64,000 bases of DNA from Icerya purchasi. Lineage: Eukaryota > Arthropoda > Insecta > Hemiptera > Monophlebidae. This document shows, in pieces, positions 24,701 to 39,700 of the stretch. A program made the position numbers and the translations under genes. How positions within the stretch are numbered: position 1 is the first letter of the stretch; each line of letters begins with the position of its first letter. Under the pieces are notes generated by a model. That model was not told the DNA's origin. It saw nothing but the letters and a program-made list of their open reading frames with translations, and did no database searches. The stretch is from the NCBI GenBank assembly GCA_039619475.1, contig CM077115.1, positions 590,265,643 to 590,329,642 of the forward strand. The letters are read 5' to 3'.

Positions 24701-27700
24701 GTTTTATCAATTCTCAACTACCTTCACATGCAACCGTTTTTACAGATGGTTAGATCCAATCATCTTTTCTTTAAATTCTTGATTATATCTGACTTCATGA
24801 CCGCCCTTTAATTCATTTTCCCCTACCTGATCATTCCTGTGATTTTATCATACTCCGCGTACGCGCACGTTCTTTCTTCCCTCCATTCCATTTATATTGA
24901 TATTTACCGTGGTTTCCTAGCCATTCGGGCATCTTCGGAAATGAAGCGGCCGACTTCTTGGCTCCGGTTGCTGCCTCTTCTCACTTCTTCTTTAAAAAAG
25001 TCCCATCGTCCAATCTCCTTCCGCTGTGCAAAGATTTTCATTTTAGATTTTTGTATCGGATATATGCGCTTTCTCTTTATCTAATAATTATTAATTTTAT
25101 CTATCTGTTCAACCTAGTCTTCCTGTCAATCCGTGGTTCTCTTTGTTTCATTCACTTCGTCATTCTGTATTGTCCTCTCCACTCAAACGAAGAGCATGTT
25201 TGTGACGCTGATCATGAGTTTATTAAGTGTTCATTTCTTTCTGCTGAATGCTCTGCTTTCTATTCCATTTTATTGATACTCGGTCTTCCTACTCTATATT
25301 GCGCCTCTTATGTCCTATCTTTTCTCTCTCCACAGATTGTTCCTATTATTTGTTCCTTTCTCTCAGCAACATTTGATATCGTATGAAGATATAATTGATT
25401 CCTTTCTATTCTATTTGTTTCTGGGTAGAGGTTTCCGGTTGATGAGGACAAAAAAAAACATTTAACATGTTAATCAGCAGCATAAGTAGAACAAAGAATA
25501 ACAATATATCTATTCCATTCTGTACAAATTTTATTATTTCGTTTTTTTCTTATTTATTTATTTATTTTTTTTTGTTAAATTTATCTGAAAAACCCCTTTC
25601 GAAGTTAAATTTTACGTTCTCGTGTCGTTATAAACGATAATTAATTATCAGCGTACCAAAATTTTGGTTGTAATAACCGATTTGTTGCTATAGCCGATGT
25701 CGCTATAACTGATTTTTGCTGTATGTCAAAAAAGCTGATGATTCTCTTATTTGTCTCGCAATATTTTGTGTTACATTAGGAAATTGCCATGTTTAAACAA
25801 AAGTGCTATTTTAAAGCGTAAGAATTCTTTAAAAAAAAAATAAAAACGTTCAATATTTTATGTATTATTTTATATGTATGCCTATATAAAATAATGCATA
25901 AAATATTAACTTTTAAAAAGTTTTCATTTTTATATGAATATGAAACTGGGGTGCAATATGTACAGTTCGTGTCAGAAAATTATTTTACAACTATACTACG
26001 TGATTAAATATATCAGACCATACCTGCTCGTTAAATTAGTAAAAAATCTGTTTTCTAAATAGGATTGATCCTGGTCATGGCGTCTGATAAAAGACGGTGT
26101 ATTTTGAGAATAGTCTGGTATTATATTTTCGTGTTCTTGAATACACATTCCATTGCTACATGTCTGAAATCCGGAAATAAAAATTATTTTGTTCATTCGA
26201 TGTATATAAAAATAACGCTCGATTAAAAAGTAAAAAGTAAACACCAAATACAGTGGCGTACTTTGGGAGAGGGGGGAAGGTTAATTTAGATTTTGTTTAA
26301 TTCTTGCAGTTTGTGGTTATTAATGTATCCTAAAATAACGGTACTAAATTTTAAAAACGTAACAATTGCCTTTTAATATTCTTGTTGTTTCTTTGCTCAA
26401 TTTTTTTTGATTTTTTTAAAGTCAGAATATTTTATGTATTAATATTTTTTTTTTATTCCTTAGTAATTAGAGATATTTTCATACGCTTTATAATTTTAAT
26501 TTTTCATTTATTAATCATTTAATCTTTAACGTCAATAATACTTATCTACAGGCATTTGAAAGAAACAGCAAGTTTTTAATTTTTATTAATTTTGTTTTTA
26601 CGAACAAATGTTTTTAAAATAAATTTTCATTTATGATATGTAGTAGCAAATTTAGCGATGACGGAGGGAGGATATTGAGCTTTAGCGGTAAAAGCTAATG
26701 TATGTGTTAAGTCATTTCAATTTTGATTTGTAACTGTTGCCTTTTTTTCTCTATTGTCTACTCTATTCAGTAGCGGAGTTAGAGAAATTTCATAAGAGAA
26801 GTCTAAAAAATTTGTGTCAAATTTTTTTATTTATGTTGTTTTTTACGTATGAAAACAAAAATCACATAATTGTATATTTCCTTTTTTTAATGCGTATGTC
26901 TGTCAGTAAATAAATATTTTCACTTTAAAGCTGTAATATTATTCTGGCCGTGCTACAGACGACATACAATTTCACAAAAATTCATTAATATGCAATTAAC
27001 AGTAATTTTAGTAATTGTAATAATGCAACAATTAATTCATAACTATTTTTACGAATTTAATCACTTTTTTATTGAGGAAATTAATTGTGATAGTGAGAGA
27101 TATTTCCAAACGTATTTGAACTAAACTAGCGCACCTTACCTGTTTTTGTTGCATCAGTGGGACGCCTCTTTTCTACGTTAACGCGACTAAAAGACTATTT
27201 GAGGAATAATATAGGCGAGAACCTTTTTTTAAATGGATTGACACATTTAGTCATTCACAGGGACATAGCGGTGTCTCGTGAAGAAGTGATAGATATTTTT
27301 GCGGAGAAAAAAAGAAATATTGCTTTGTAAATTTAAAATATTTTATAGATAAATGTTTGCTTTAATTGTGGATGTGATAAGAAAAGAGATACCAAGATAA
27401 TAATACATTTTGTTTTATTTTCTAATTATTCCGGAAATTAGGGCATGTAATCTAAAATTATTATTCATTTCTTACCGATCTTTTCCCACTTTTTTTTTTT
27501 TTTTTGAATTGTAGACTAATAATACATTTCAAAATTTGAATTCGAAATTAAAAGAAAATAAATTTTATCAATTATGAGACAATAATGTAAATATTTACAT
27601 CTTTGTAAATGATGGTTTGGATGAGATATATGAAAAGCGAGTATAAGCTTCACATTTTAAACTAAAATTTAAGTAATCTTTTTAAACTTTCGAATTCATT

Positions 27701-30700
27701 CGTTGAATTTCCACTAAAACATAAAAATAATTGTACGGACAAAAAATATTTAGAGATAATTTTTTTTTTTTTTGTTTTTTACTTTTTAGTATTTATCTTT
27801 TTTTTTTTAGTAATTTTAATGTTGCATTTTTATCAGACCTTTGTCACGTAATCATCTTTACAAATGTAAATCGTGTAAAACAGAGGCAGATACAGAGAGG
27901 CATTTTGAAGTGGGTGAGTGGGGGTTATATAATTACGAAATATCTTCCACGGTAGACAGTAGTTTTGAGAAATACCCCGTGTTTCATAAAGATAATCAAA
28001 TAGCGACCAGCTCTTTAGAAGTTTAAAAATGTTTTAGAAATAGATAATTACTACAATTTTTTAATTAACTTTTGTTTTATTTTTAGGGTCGAAAAATAAA
28101 ACGAAATTATAAAATTATACCTAAAAAATAGTAGTTTAGAATTTGAATAGTAAGAAAGATAGTATTTTTATTAGACTTTACTTCTTTTTTATTTTTGTTA
28201 GTAATCCGATCCGAATTCTCTTTGTTCATGAGCAAGTTTAAATATATATATTTCTCATTAAAGTATTTTTATTGACATTACAAAATAAAAATTAAAAATA
28301 AATAAAAAAGGCAAAAGATCAATGATAATTACATTTAAAATGGAATAAAAACGTAACATTTTTACTAGAAAACAGTATTAAATATTAGTTATAATTAAAT
28401 CCAACAGGTATAACATTTATACAAATCTTTTATAGTATAAGTTTCTCTATTATAAAAAATTTTTTCATAGAGGCTTTGATTTTTGTTGGGGGACGAGCGG
28501 TAGTCCTGCGATGGCTCGGTAGGGCCAAGATTCGTATTGATAAATTAGTTCGGTATCTTTTAGGAAGGTGGACGTTCGATTCTATGTCGTTCCGTACGTA
28601 CTTGTATTGAATAAATTACTTTTGATGTGTACTTTTGCTTTCGGAGTTAAGAGGGGTTTACGACGCTATAATCTTAAACAAATAAGCCACGCTTTTATTC
28701 GAACCAAGCATTTTATCGTAATTAATTTTTTTTTGTCTTACTATTGAAGTATCATATTATAGTAAAAGTAAAATTATATTTGCACTCATTAGAATATATT
28801 TTCGTTACGACGAAAAAATTATGTTTTACTTTTGAGTTTATTTTTACAGAATAATAATGTATAAATGTAACAACACGCAAAAAGATTTTTCGTGCTTCAC
28901 ATTAACATCGAAATCACAATTTTTTTGGTGTAGACACCACGTCAACATTAATACACCTATTTAATGTTTCGAACACGTTTACACACGGTCCATCATCAGA
29001 AACTAAACTAATATCTAACTCGCTTTAGCCAACTACGACTTCTTTTAAAAGGGTCCCTATCATTATTATTTCCATCGTCACTTATACTTGCGTGTGCAAC
29101 AATCCTACCACTAATCACTTCTCTGGGTTTTCCGTAACCTATGTGTCATTAACAATTATCGAATTCGGGGACATTGCCCGCTGATTCCCGACATAACAGT
29201 ACTTTTTATAGAATTTTTCTTGTCTTTCCTATCAATTATGCCTTTGTTCACAGTAATCTAACAACCGGACTCCATGCCGAATTTAAGTTGCACACCCTCC
29301 TCTCTATTAAAGGTTTCATTAATTCCGATTTCAATGGCTTCTCTAACCACTCTGTTTTTAAACTTATCCACCTTTGCCAAAATTTCCGTTTCGTTAAATT
29401 TCAATACGGGACCAGGGGTACTGTTTCGTGTTCAGCCAACGCTGATTTTTCCACGCGCTTATATGTACAATCTGCTTTTTGTTCTTTTATACGTGTACTA
29501 ATCGCTCTACCTGTTTGTCCAACATTACAGCTACCACATTCACACGAAATCTGATACACACCCGCTACATGATAGGGGGGTAGGTAGATCGTCTTTAACG
29601 CTGTTCAACAAATAATTCATTTTCACACATGTCTCGAACACTGGTCTAATATTACTTTTTTCTGAGGACCGTGCTAATCCTATCTGTTACTCCTTTAATG
29701 TAGGGTAAAGAAATTGAACCATCAATTCTTTGTTGCATCTTAATTTTTCCTTCCTCAATTCCGTGATTTTTTCTGAACTTCTTTACGTAGTACGTAGCCC
29801 CTTTTTTATTGTAATCATTGACCATCATCTCCTCCATTAATCTCTCCAATTCCTTAGCTAGATGCTGTCTCGAAGACACACGTTTGGCTTTAGTCACCAG
29901 TGTTTTAAAAACTCCTAATTTTTGGCTCAGGCAGTGGTGATGAGACCTTTTACGGAGTTATTTACTCGAATGTGATGGTTTACGAAACACTGCAGTGGTC
30001 AATCCTCCTTTATTATCCCTTTTAACTAAAACGTCCAGAAAAGCCAATTGTCCATTTTTTCCCTTTCCATTGTGAATGTAATATTCCCGTGAAAATTATT
30101 TAAGTCATTCTAAAATTCCTGTAACCGAACTTCCCCAAACTGCTACACTACAAACGTGTCATCCATGCATATCGAAACCAACATTTAGGATTCCATCTGT
30201 TCAGCACATACTTGTCAATCTCTAGGATACGGTTAAAATGAATTAAAAAATAGTGCATTAGTAACGAATTGGCCAGTTTTATTGACGCAATTACGAAAGC
30301 GAATATATTTTCATTTGATGGTAAATTTTACAAGCAAGAGGATGGCATGGCTATGGCGTCTAGGCTGGCTCCGGTGTTTGCGAATATTTTTATGGAAGAG
30401 ATTGTGACAAGTATATGCTAAAAAGGTGGAAACCTAAATATTGGTTTCGGTATGTGTGGATGACACGTTTCTAGTGTGATAATTTGGAGAGAAATTTTTT
30501 TATTATCTGCGTATTTGTAAGAAAACTGTTGTGAGGTAGCGCGATAAATGTATAAATTTTATTCATTAGGTATAATGTACGTTCATGGATATATAAACCA
30601 TCAAAAAATGGTCAGCCATTCCTAATGTCTTTGCATCGGCTACAAAAACTTATCTGGTAGGTATATTTTAAATAAAATATGAAAAGCAATACATGCATAA

Positions 30701-33700
30701 TAATTAAAGAATAAGAAACATAAAAATGATTGAAATAGTTTCAAACGTTCACGATGATATCCGAAATTGGCTGTTTTAATTTTTTATAATTGGACGATTG
30801 TTTTTTCTATATATACTTTATATTAAAATAGATTATGTATAATGTGTTGATATGGTTTTAATAATTATATTTTATCAGATCTTCCTCACTGAGATTCTAT
30901 TTTAATTCTTGAGGTTCCTAAATTTTGATTTTCTCTAACAATTCGTCTATCGTCGATTACAAACAGGAGAAATAGTTGTCAATAAATTTAAGCTTATCAA
31001 CAGTTTATCCGTTTCGTTATTGTGTGGATGAAGTATTGGTGAAGAGTGATTATTTATTATTCAATGTATTATAGTTTTTCTAAAAATAAGTTGCTCGTTA
31101 GATTTTTTCTAACAACGCGAGCTATCGCGGGTTAAGAAGACGACATATATAAATCGATGTTTTATTACCTGTCCATCGCCACAAGGCGAACCTTCCGCAG
31201 CCGGTCTGTACGCTACGCAATAACCAGAAGAAGAATCGAAGCAAAATAGTTGGGAACATACTCGTTCGTCTTTCTATAATTTCATATCAACCATTATTAT
31301 ATATAAGAAACACTTTAAAAATGAAGAAATAACGATACAGTGTATTTTTTTTATCCTAATTAAGTAAAGCGTAAATTAAAAGTACATGCGAATTCGCATT
31401 TATTAATGCATACCATTCATGTAAAATATAAACATTTGCCCAAAAATATAATAATGAACGTAAAATAAATAACAATTCTTTAATCGTTAATTTTGTTGTA
31501 TACCATTTCTATAGATTACTATATTATTGAAAATATAAAACCATAAATGACGAATATATAAATAATTTTACGGAAATTAAACCGATATGTTACTTCGAAA
31601 TATATTAGTCTGATTTTTGTAAAGGGTATAGCCCGGTTTATATGGGAAATCTGCCCCCGCGGGTTTTTCGATTTACACTTGGGAAATCGTTTTGACATCA
31701 AATAAAAATAATTCAGCCAAATTTTCAGTTATTTATCTCAAACGGTTTTCAAGTATTTCAAAAAAACCACCTCATTTTTCGATTTCCTTTTTCTTTTTAA
31801 TAGTAAAATTCAAAATAAATGAATAGCTATTTTTATCCTAATTATTAGGAGTAAAAGACATAAAAAAATACTATTACAATGAATCTCAGGTGGAAAGACA
31901 ATTTTTAAGAACGGAAATAAAATTAAAATAAATTTTTTGACGGCGTTTTTGAAAAGTGTCCACCGCCAAATTTTGTCAGAAAATGTCTTTTTTACTCCTT
32001 TACACTTACGATTTTTTTCATTTTTTTTTGAAGTGATGGAACATAATGAAAAAAAATAAAAACTATTTTTTTTTTCAAATATTGTGTTTAAATACATCAA
32101 AACTTCTTTGCTGGTAGTTCTATATATAGAAAATAATTTTCCAACTGAAAATATACATTTTACTTATAAAAGTATTTAGAAAATTAAGAAATGTTCTCCT
32201 TCAAATAATTAAAGGCATTAAAAATTTTTTAAAATCTCGGTATCTCTTATTTTGATTTCTGTTGTCTTCAGAAATTCATTAAAGTCAGTGCTAGTTTAAC
32301 TCGCTAGCGCCATCTACTGGAACTTTCAGAACTACTTTTTTCTCTATAGTGGTTGCTTGATTATAGTTAACCTAAAAATAATGATGTAACCATTGTTGTG
32401 TTTTAATTGTATTAATTTACTTCTAATCTATATATTTTCTTTCTTCAATTAATTTCAAGACTATAATCTAAGTTAAACAGTGTTACAATCATTTACTATC
32501 TTGCTTACGCTCGATATTTGGCTAAAATAATAAGACCTGCCGAAATATCGAGTCGGCTGTTTCATTGGCGCACTCAAGGGGGGTGCCACGGGGCCATTGC
32601 TCCCCCCAAAAAATCTTTGAAATCTTAATTTCGTTTTGTAATGTTTTGTTTTACTTAATTTTTTTTTAAAAACATACATATTTACTTTTTACTTATATTA
32701 CAAGTATAATGTTACATACTTTTAGCTAATTTTTTAAAAATAAAATTCGTACACTTATCTAATTTGTGTTTATTACAAACATAATGTTAAGTTTCTATTA
32801 TTATTATTTTTTTTTAAATAAAATTCATCAGTTTTGTAATTTAAAAAAAAATAATATTCGTTAATTTTGATTTTTTTTTTTTTTTTACTTTTTTTTATTT
32901 TAATTTACAAACCACGAAAATAGATAGGTACTTAGTCGAGGTACCGAGTTACCACCCTCTAACTCATCTTCTAAATTCTAGCCCCAACCAAAAAAAATCC
33001 TGAGTGCGCCTTTGGGCTGTTTATAAACGAAAAAGTTAATGCTATAGTGAATGAAGACAGTGACGAAGACTAACTGATGTTATTTAAAATAGTTTTTCAT
33101 ATATATCTAATGCGAAATCATTTCTTTCATTGTAAATAATTAATGATATATTTTTTTGAAAATATAAATAATATAACTTATCGAATAAAAATTTTCATTT
33201 TTATTTATTAACAATGTAAAATTATTATGGCTAATAGCACAGAAAAATTATATCTTTTTTATTCCAATGAATTTTTGCATTAAAAAAAAATATATATTAA
33301 CATAAATTTCTTAATTTTCTGAAAATTTTTATGAGTAAAATGCGTATATTTTCAGTAGTATTATAAACGATAAACAACTGCGTAGTTAATATGTTAATAT
33401 TAGTATTACTTACGAAACAAGCGCTCGTTCCTCTATCTCTACGACACTGCGCGTCTAAAGTAAGTAATTTTCCAGGCAGTACTCTTGGTAACGATTCATC
33501 TTCATGCGGAGAATTATATAGGCAAGTCGCTGTATCACCACTATGATGTACAAAATTAGTTTCAAAAATAGCTAATTAGTTTATTAGGAAACTTAAAAAG
33601 TATATTTTAATGAAGTTTCCATTATTTCATGCTACAACGAAGTAATTATGAATAATTTATTTACTTCAAGAAGTGATGGAAAGAATCAACACTGCACTGA

Positions 33701-36700
33701 GACCATTTAAATCCTTTTTCAGAATGTCTTAGGTCGCTCATAATATAACCGTCTTCCCAGCGGCATTTTTCAGCTCCGGGTCCTCCCAAATACGTCGGCG
33801 GAGGTGAACCGTCATGCACTGCTCCCAATCTAAATATATGTCATTGATTTTTATTGTTAACATTTTTCGAAATATTTCCTTCGCCGAAATATTTTGTAGA
33901 ATAATAAGCACCGCTACTATTATAAATGTATGTATCTAACTATTATAATTCCTTACGATCATCTATTTTTATAAAAGAAGATTTTAAAGCGAAAAAAACT
34001 AGTACGACTTTTGCTGTAGAAAAAGTAATAATAATTTTAGAAATAAGTAACCTAGAAATCTGAATATAATTGTGTAATTTATTTTTAGGAAGCGTAGAAG
34101 CTGGTAAAGTGAAACGGATTAGATGTTTAGTTGTATAATATTTTTTTTATGTTTTTTTGAAAAAACATTTCTCATGTCATATATAACTACGGAAGTTATT
34201 ACGGTATATGAAAAAGAAAAAAAATACGAAGGATAACAAAAATAAGGATGTTTAAAAACTACCAATTTATATAATGTATATGCATATGTACATGTATACA
34301 TATACGCTATATATGAACGGTTGTAAGAGTACGCTAAAGTATAAAAATTATTGGGACAATTTGTGATTGAAGGAAAAAGGGGTAAATAGTTGTGAGTTCG
34401 TGTGATGCAGTTATGTTAGAGTTGTATTATGCAAGCGATTGATGGCACAGGAATCACTACAAACGACTTCCTCCGAGGTTTATCGTGGATTTTATTTAGA
34501 GCACAAAATGAAAATCGCATTTCTGAACCCTTTTCAGTCAGTAGTTGATAATGAAATTTGATAGGGAAAGCAAATAATTAATCGTTTAAGAATTGGTTAC
34601 ATTCCTTTGTCTCGTAATTACGTTGTCCATAGGACTTCGCCTCCCGCAACTTGCCCTTTCTGTTTCTAACCATGTTATCCGTCAGCTGGGGCATGAAAGC
34701 GACCTGCTCGTAATGCTCCTGGATGCAGTAGTACTTATATAGCGCATTTTGTAGAAAAGTAATCGTAACGAATGCTGCCAAAACGTGCTAGAATATTTCA
34801 GCCCCGAAAAATCCTTTCTCAGGGCTACAAGACGAGGAACAGAAAGCTCCGAGGTCCTACAATTTTGTAAATAAACATCGAAGGTATCTCCCTAAATAAA
34901 TCTGAGTGCATTAGCAGGATCACCGAATCAGCCAACTCAGAACTGATTGTTATACAGGAGATGCATACAGAAAACGATGAAGATCAAAGAAAAGAGGAGA
35001 AATCAACGGTTTCAAGATTGGAGCGGTTGTTCACCATGCATGATATGGAATAGCAATCTATATTTAAAACAACGTACAAAATTTCGAAGCAAATACTGAG
35101 CATAGCCATAATGGTGTTTTTACGGCAGTCATATTTTAATTGACAATAATCAGACAATAAACGTGTATAAACCGCCTACAGTAAAGTGGTTTCCAAACTT
35201 TTGAATTTTTGCTGTACACATAGGTGACCTTAACAGTGACAGCTACGCACGAGGTTATAATACAGCAGACGAAAATGGTGTAAATTCCTGTCGGATTGGA
35301 TAGATATTAATAATAGGAATCTTATATTTGACGCGAAAGACAAGGGAACCTTTCATTCAGCAAGATGAGATAAGGACTATACTCCGGACTATGCATTGTC
35401 TCCAGTCTACTTATAAAATGGTCCAAATCATATTGTTCGATCGGTGCTCTCTGATTTTCCCAAAAGCTAGCATAGACCAGTGTTGATTAAAATATGTAAA
35501 AAAGTCGCAGTTTGTCACTCAGTCCCGAAGTCAAGGTGGAACTTCCATAAGGCAAACTGGACCAATTTCACGGAATATATTGAAGAAAATGTTTCAAATA
35601 TTTCTGCGACTGCCAATTGTTATAATAAATTTGTCCGTTTTTAATCAGTGCTGCAAAGAGCTCAGTGCCAAGAGGATTTCGGAAACAGTATATCCCGTGC
35701 TGAACAAAGGACAATGAAGGTCTGTGAATAAAATATGAAAATGCCCGTGACGAATAGATGTTAAATGAATTGTTTGACGCATTAAATGAAGGAAGACGAG
35801 AAATATGGCGATCAACCGTGGAGTCTACGGATTTCACGCATTCATCGCGAAAAGCGTGGGCACTTCTAAGGAATCTTAGTGAAGGAGCGGCATTGCGTAT
35901 CAGAATGCCAAGGATTTCTCCAAATAAGATTACGGAAAGATTACTGAAGGCAACAAAAACGCCAGTGGAGAAGTCCAGAGCACGTACCGTAAAAACGGGC
36001 TAGCCAAGTTGTAGGAAGGCATATTAAGCTCCCCTTTCACCACAGAGGAAATGAAAACTGCAATTAAGTCTGTTAAAAATAGGATGTGATCAAAAGCAAT
36101 TAAATTCGTAACAGAATTTTTCAGGTATATTTGGAACACTGGGAAGCTGCCAAAACAATTTAAAGAAATGAAAGTTGTGGCAGTAATTAAGACGGGAAAA
36201 GGTGGTAATGATGCATCGCACTATAGACGAATCTCACGATTATGCGTGTCATATAAATTGCTGGAATCTATAATATACAAAAGAATGGCCATGGCCGATA
36301 ACGCCCTGCCTACGGAGCAAGCTGGGTTTAGAAAGAATCACATAGCTGTGCACATCAATTTATGGCGATAATCAATTACATTCAAACGGAGAATATGACA
36401 GAAAACTGAAGAAAACTGGCGCACTTTTTATCGATCTGACATCCGATTATGGTACTAATATGGAGAGAAAGATTACTCTTAAAAACAGCGAAAGTAATTC
36501 CATGCAAAAAATTCGTACGTTTGTTACATGAAATGATAACAAATCGAGTCTTTAAGGTAATAATAGGTGATAATAACAGTCGACCTAGAAGGACCAATAA
36601 AATGACCTTCTGCAGGAGTTCATCTAAGCCGTCCTATTGTTCAACTTATACTTCAGCGATATGTCTCCAACTGAATCTAGGAAGTTCCAGTATGCGGATG

Positions 36701-39700
36701 ATATTACGCTTGCTTATCAAAGCGAGTCCGTGAATAAATGCAACGAAGTATAAACGGACGATTTAGAAATTTTGAACAAATACTTTCAGTCGTGGAAGTT
36801 ATGTCTAAGCCTTCACAAAACCGAAACATCGCTATTTCATCTCACGACACAGATGACAAAGTCAGAACTTAACGTTACATTTGGGAACGGTAAAGTTAAT
36901 TTTAACGCTAATCCAGAATATGTTGGGATTACGCTGGATAAAACATTAACATACAGGCTGAATAATTAAGAAGTTGGCACAGAAAGTAAAGACAAACAAC
37001 TTGGCAAGGAAACTAGCCGGCATAGGATGGGGAGCAGCAGCAAAGGTCTGAAAAGAACAACTCTAGCGCTTGCCTACTCAGCAGCAGAGCATTGCGCACC
37101 TGTTTGGCTGAACAGTGCACATAGTGAGAAAATAGATGTCCAGGTAAGAACTGAAATACGAATTAAGGCGAACAAATAAAAAGTGGCTACCTGTTCTCGC
37201 TCGCATTGCTCCGCCGTAAATAAGACGAAAAGACGCTTTCCAAAAACTTTGAAAACTCGAGCCGATATCTATAAACTCTTTATTCAGGTATATGGATCAA
37301 CCAGCTCGGCTTCAGATGAAGAAATAGAAGCTTTTTATAATGAGTTACAAGAAGAAATAAATGAAATTCTGAATCAAGAAGTGCTCATTATAATGGGAGA
37401 TGTGAATACGAAGATTGGGAGAAACGATAACAAGCAGCGCATAAAAGGCGTGATTGGAAAGTATGGTCTAGGCGTACGTAATAGAAGAGGAGAAAGAATG
37501 CTCCATTTCGCTATCGAGAACCGACTAATAATAGCAAATGTCTCAATGTTACGTAAAGAACATACTCGTAGTAGTTAGCATTTTAACATAACGCAAATGT
37601 CAATAGACCGGCTGAGATCTGCGGTAAAACTTTTAGCAATGAGCTTCGTAAACCTTTAAGTCTATGATTGTAAATTTAAATGTTACATTTCAAATCATTT
37701 TTATAATCCAGAACTGTTTAAATAGCGAAGTGATGTAATCAGTTTGTTTATAAACTTCATTATTAACTTTTGCGATAATAAAGTTAAGCATGACTTATCG
37801 GCGATTATAACAGCGCGAATAAAATACCATCAAACAACTAACATTTTTTTTATTTTTTTCTGTTCCTACTAATATTTTATTTCTTTCGTTTTGGTTTATT
37901 GGGTTTCGGTTATTTCTTGAACAGAACGAAGTTCGTGTAAGCTGTTCTATAATTTCACTAAAGTTTTTTTTCACTATAAAAATGCATTGCATTATATTAA
38001 ATGTTTTTTCTTTTTTATGCAATTATTAAATGAAATGAGAATCATTAATATTATCTGAAAAATAATCTAAGAAAGGCATTTAATAAATCTGAAGATTGAA
38101 AAATTGTTTTTGAGAAATAAGTATTTAAAGAACGGAAATTTTGTTATATACTATGAGAAATATCTTACAAGTGGCCAACTTCATGCGCCGCTACAATTAT
38201 GCCTGAAAATCCGCCTGTATCTTCTATAATAGCAACACTGTTTACTTTTTCTAAACGTTTGTTCACAACGCAAGCACCACCAACATAAGCGAATCCTGCA
38301 ATTACATTAAGTATGTAAAAAAAATATTGTATAATCTTATAATACGGACAAAAATTATGTATATAAATAAATAAATAAATAAATAAACATATATACATAC
38401 ATACATACATATATACATGGGCGTCGCCAGCGGGGCCAGGGGACAGCTCCCCCTCCCTGGAGTCATGAAACTTTTTAATCAACTGGCCATGATGAGTATT
38501 CATAGACGCGTAATCATGGACAATTTTCCAGAAACCCACGAAAATTATGTTTTAATTAAAATTTTATTTTTGTTTAATAAAATATTAAGCCTTTACAACA
38601 TATAAATATTTTTCCTATAACTCATATCCTCTTTCTATCATCTTGCCTCCCCGCTGGCGACGCCCTTGCATACACATATATATATATATATATAAACTCG
38701 GCCATTTTGGCCTCGCAAGGGGCTGTGCCCCTTGACCCCTCTTGCTTTCATTTCTGTCTCTTTCTCTTCTATACTTTGTATAAAATGATCAAAATTTACA
38801 ACGTAATTCTTACTGGCATCAACACACACAAAAAATAACATAACCATAAAAATCTTATTCTAACATTTAACTTCAGTTATATAAAATAAGACATTTTTTC
38901 GTTACATTTTTCGTTACATATTTCATTACATAAAATTGTGACATTTTTTAAATAACAATAACAAAAATCCTATAAAATATAACAAACGTTACATAAAATT
39001 GGGACATTTTTCTGGGACATTTTTTTGGGACATTTTTTCGAATGGGGGGTAGCCTAAGAATTACGTTGTAATTAATATATATATATATATATACTAGAGG
39101 ACTGGACTCGCTGGCCACTTCCGATCCAAACTTTCGAATTTTTACTTGTTTTACGTCGTAAAGTTTTAAAAAAGACTGCAGCGTTCACATAGCGTTTATT
39201 AAAAAAAAAAAAAGAGCATATGAATAGGTCGATTAAAAAGTTTAATATATGTGGGAGGAATATATTGTTACGTTAAATTCTTTTTAAAATAAGATATTGA
39301 CAATATTTATTTTATTAAATGCACGTCGCAGTGATCAAATTCGGTTTCTTTCTTAGAATCTAAGCAATAGCATTTTAAGTGACCAGCGCTCCAATCATTT
39401 CAAACTTTGTATTAAAAAATGTTACAGTTTGAGGATTTTGAATTTTTCCCATGTTCTAATAAATATGTCAATTGAAAAAAGAAAAGAGCAGCCTGCTATG
39501 AAACGGACTTCGGACTTTTTTTCCACCAATATACTCAAAAATATAGAAGTACTTTTTTTAATACTGTATGGTTCTTATTTTTATTTTATTTTACATATTA
39601 AGTATTGATTTGTAGATGGTGTATAATTTTTAAGATTCTGGAAGGGACTGCGGACTTTTTTTAGTTTCCGATCTTACCGCTTTAGACAAAGATTTTTCTA

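Noticed and set aside
26251..27180. CAGTGGCGTACTTTGG as the left end of an hAT-like MITE.
   Set aside because: No inverted partner end was found within 1 kb.
29174..29554. A 126-codon plus-strand ORF as a gene.
   Set aside because: It is the complement of the Penelope GIY-YIG region on the minus strand.
31810..32100. Minus-strand frame shared by both SWIM-type transposon copies (also at 16218-16451) as a conserved gene.
   Set aside because: It lies in the inverted ends, is Lys/Phe-rich low-complexity sequence, and is shared only because the ends are repeats.
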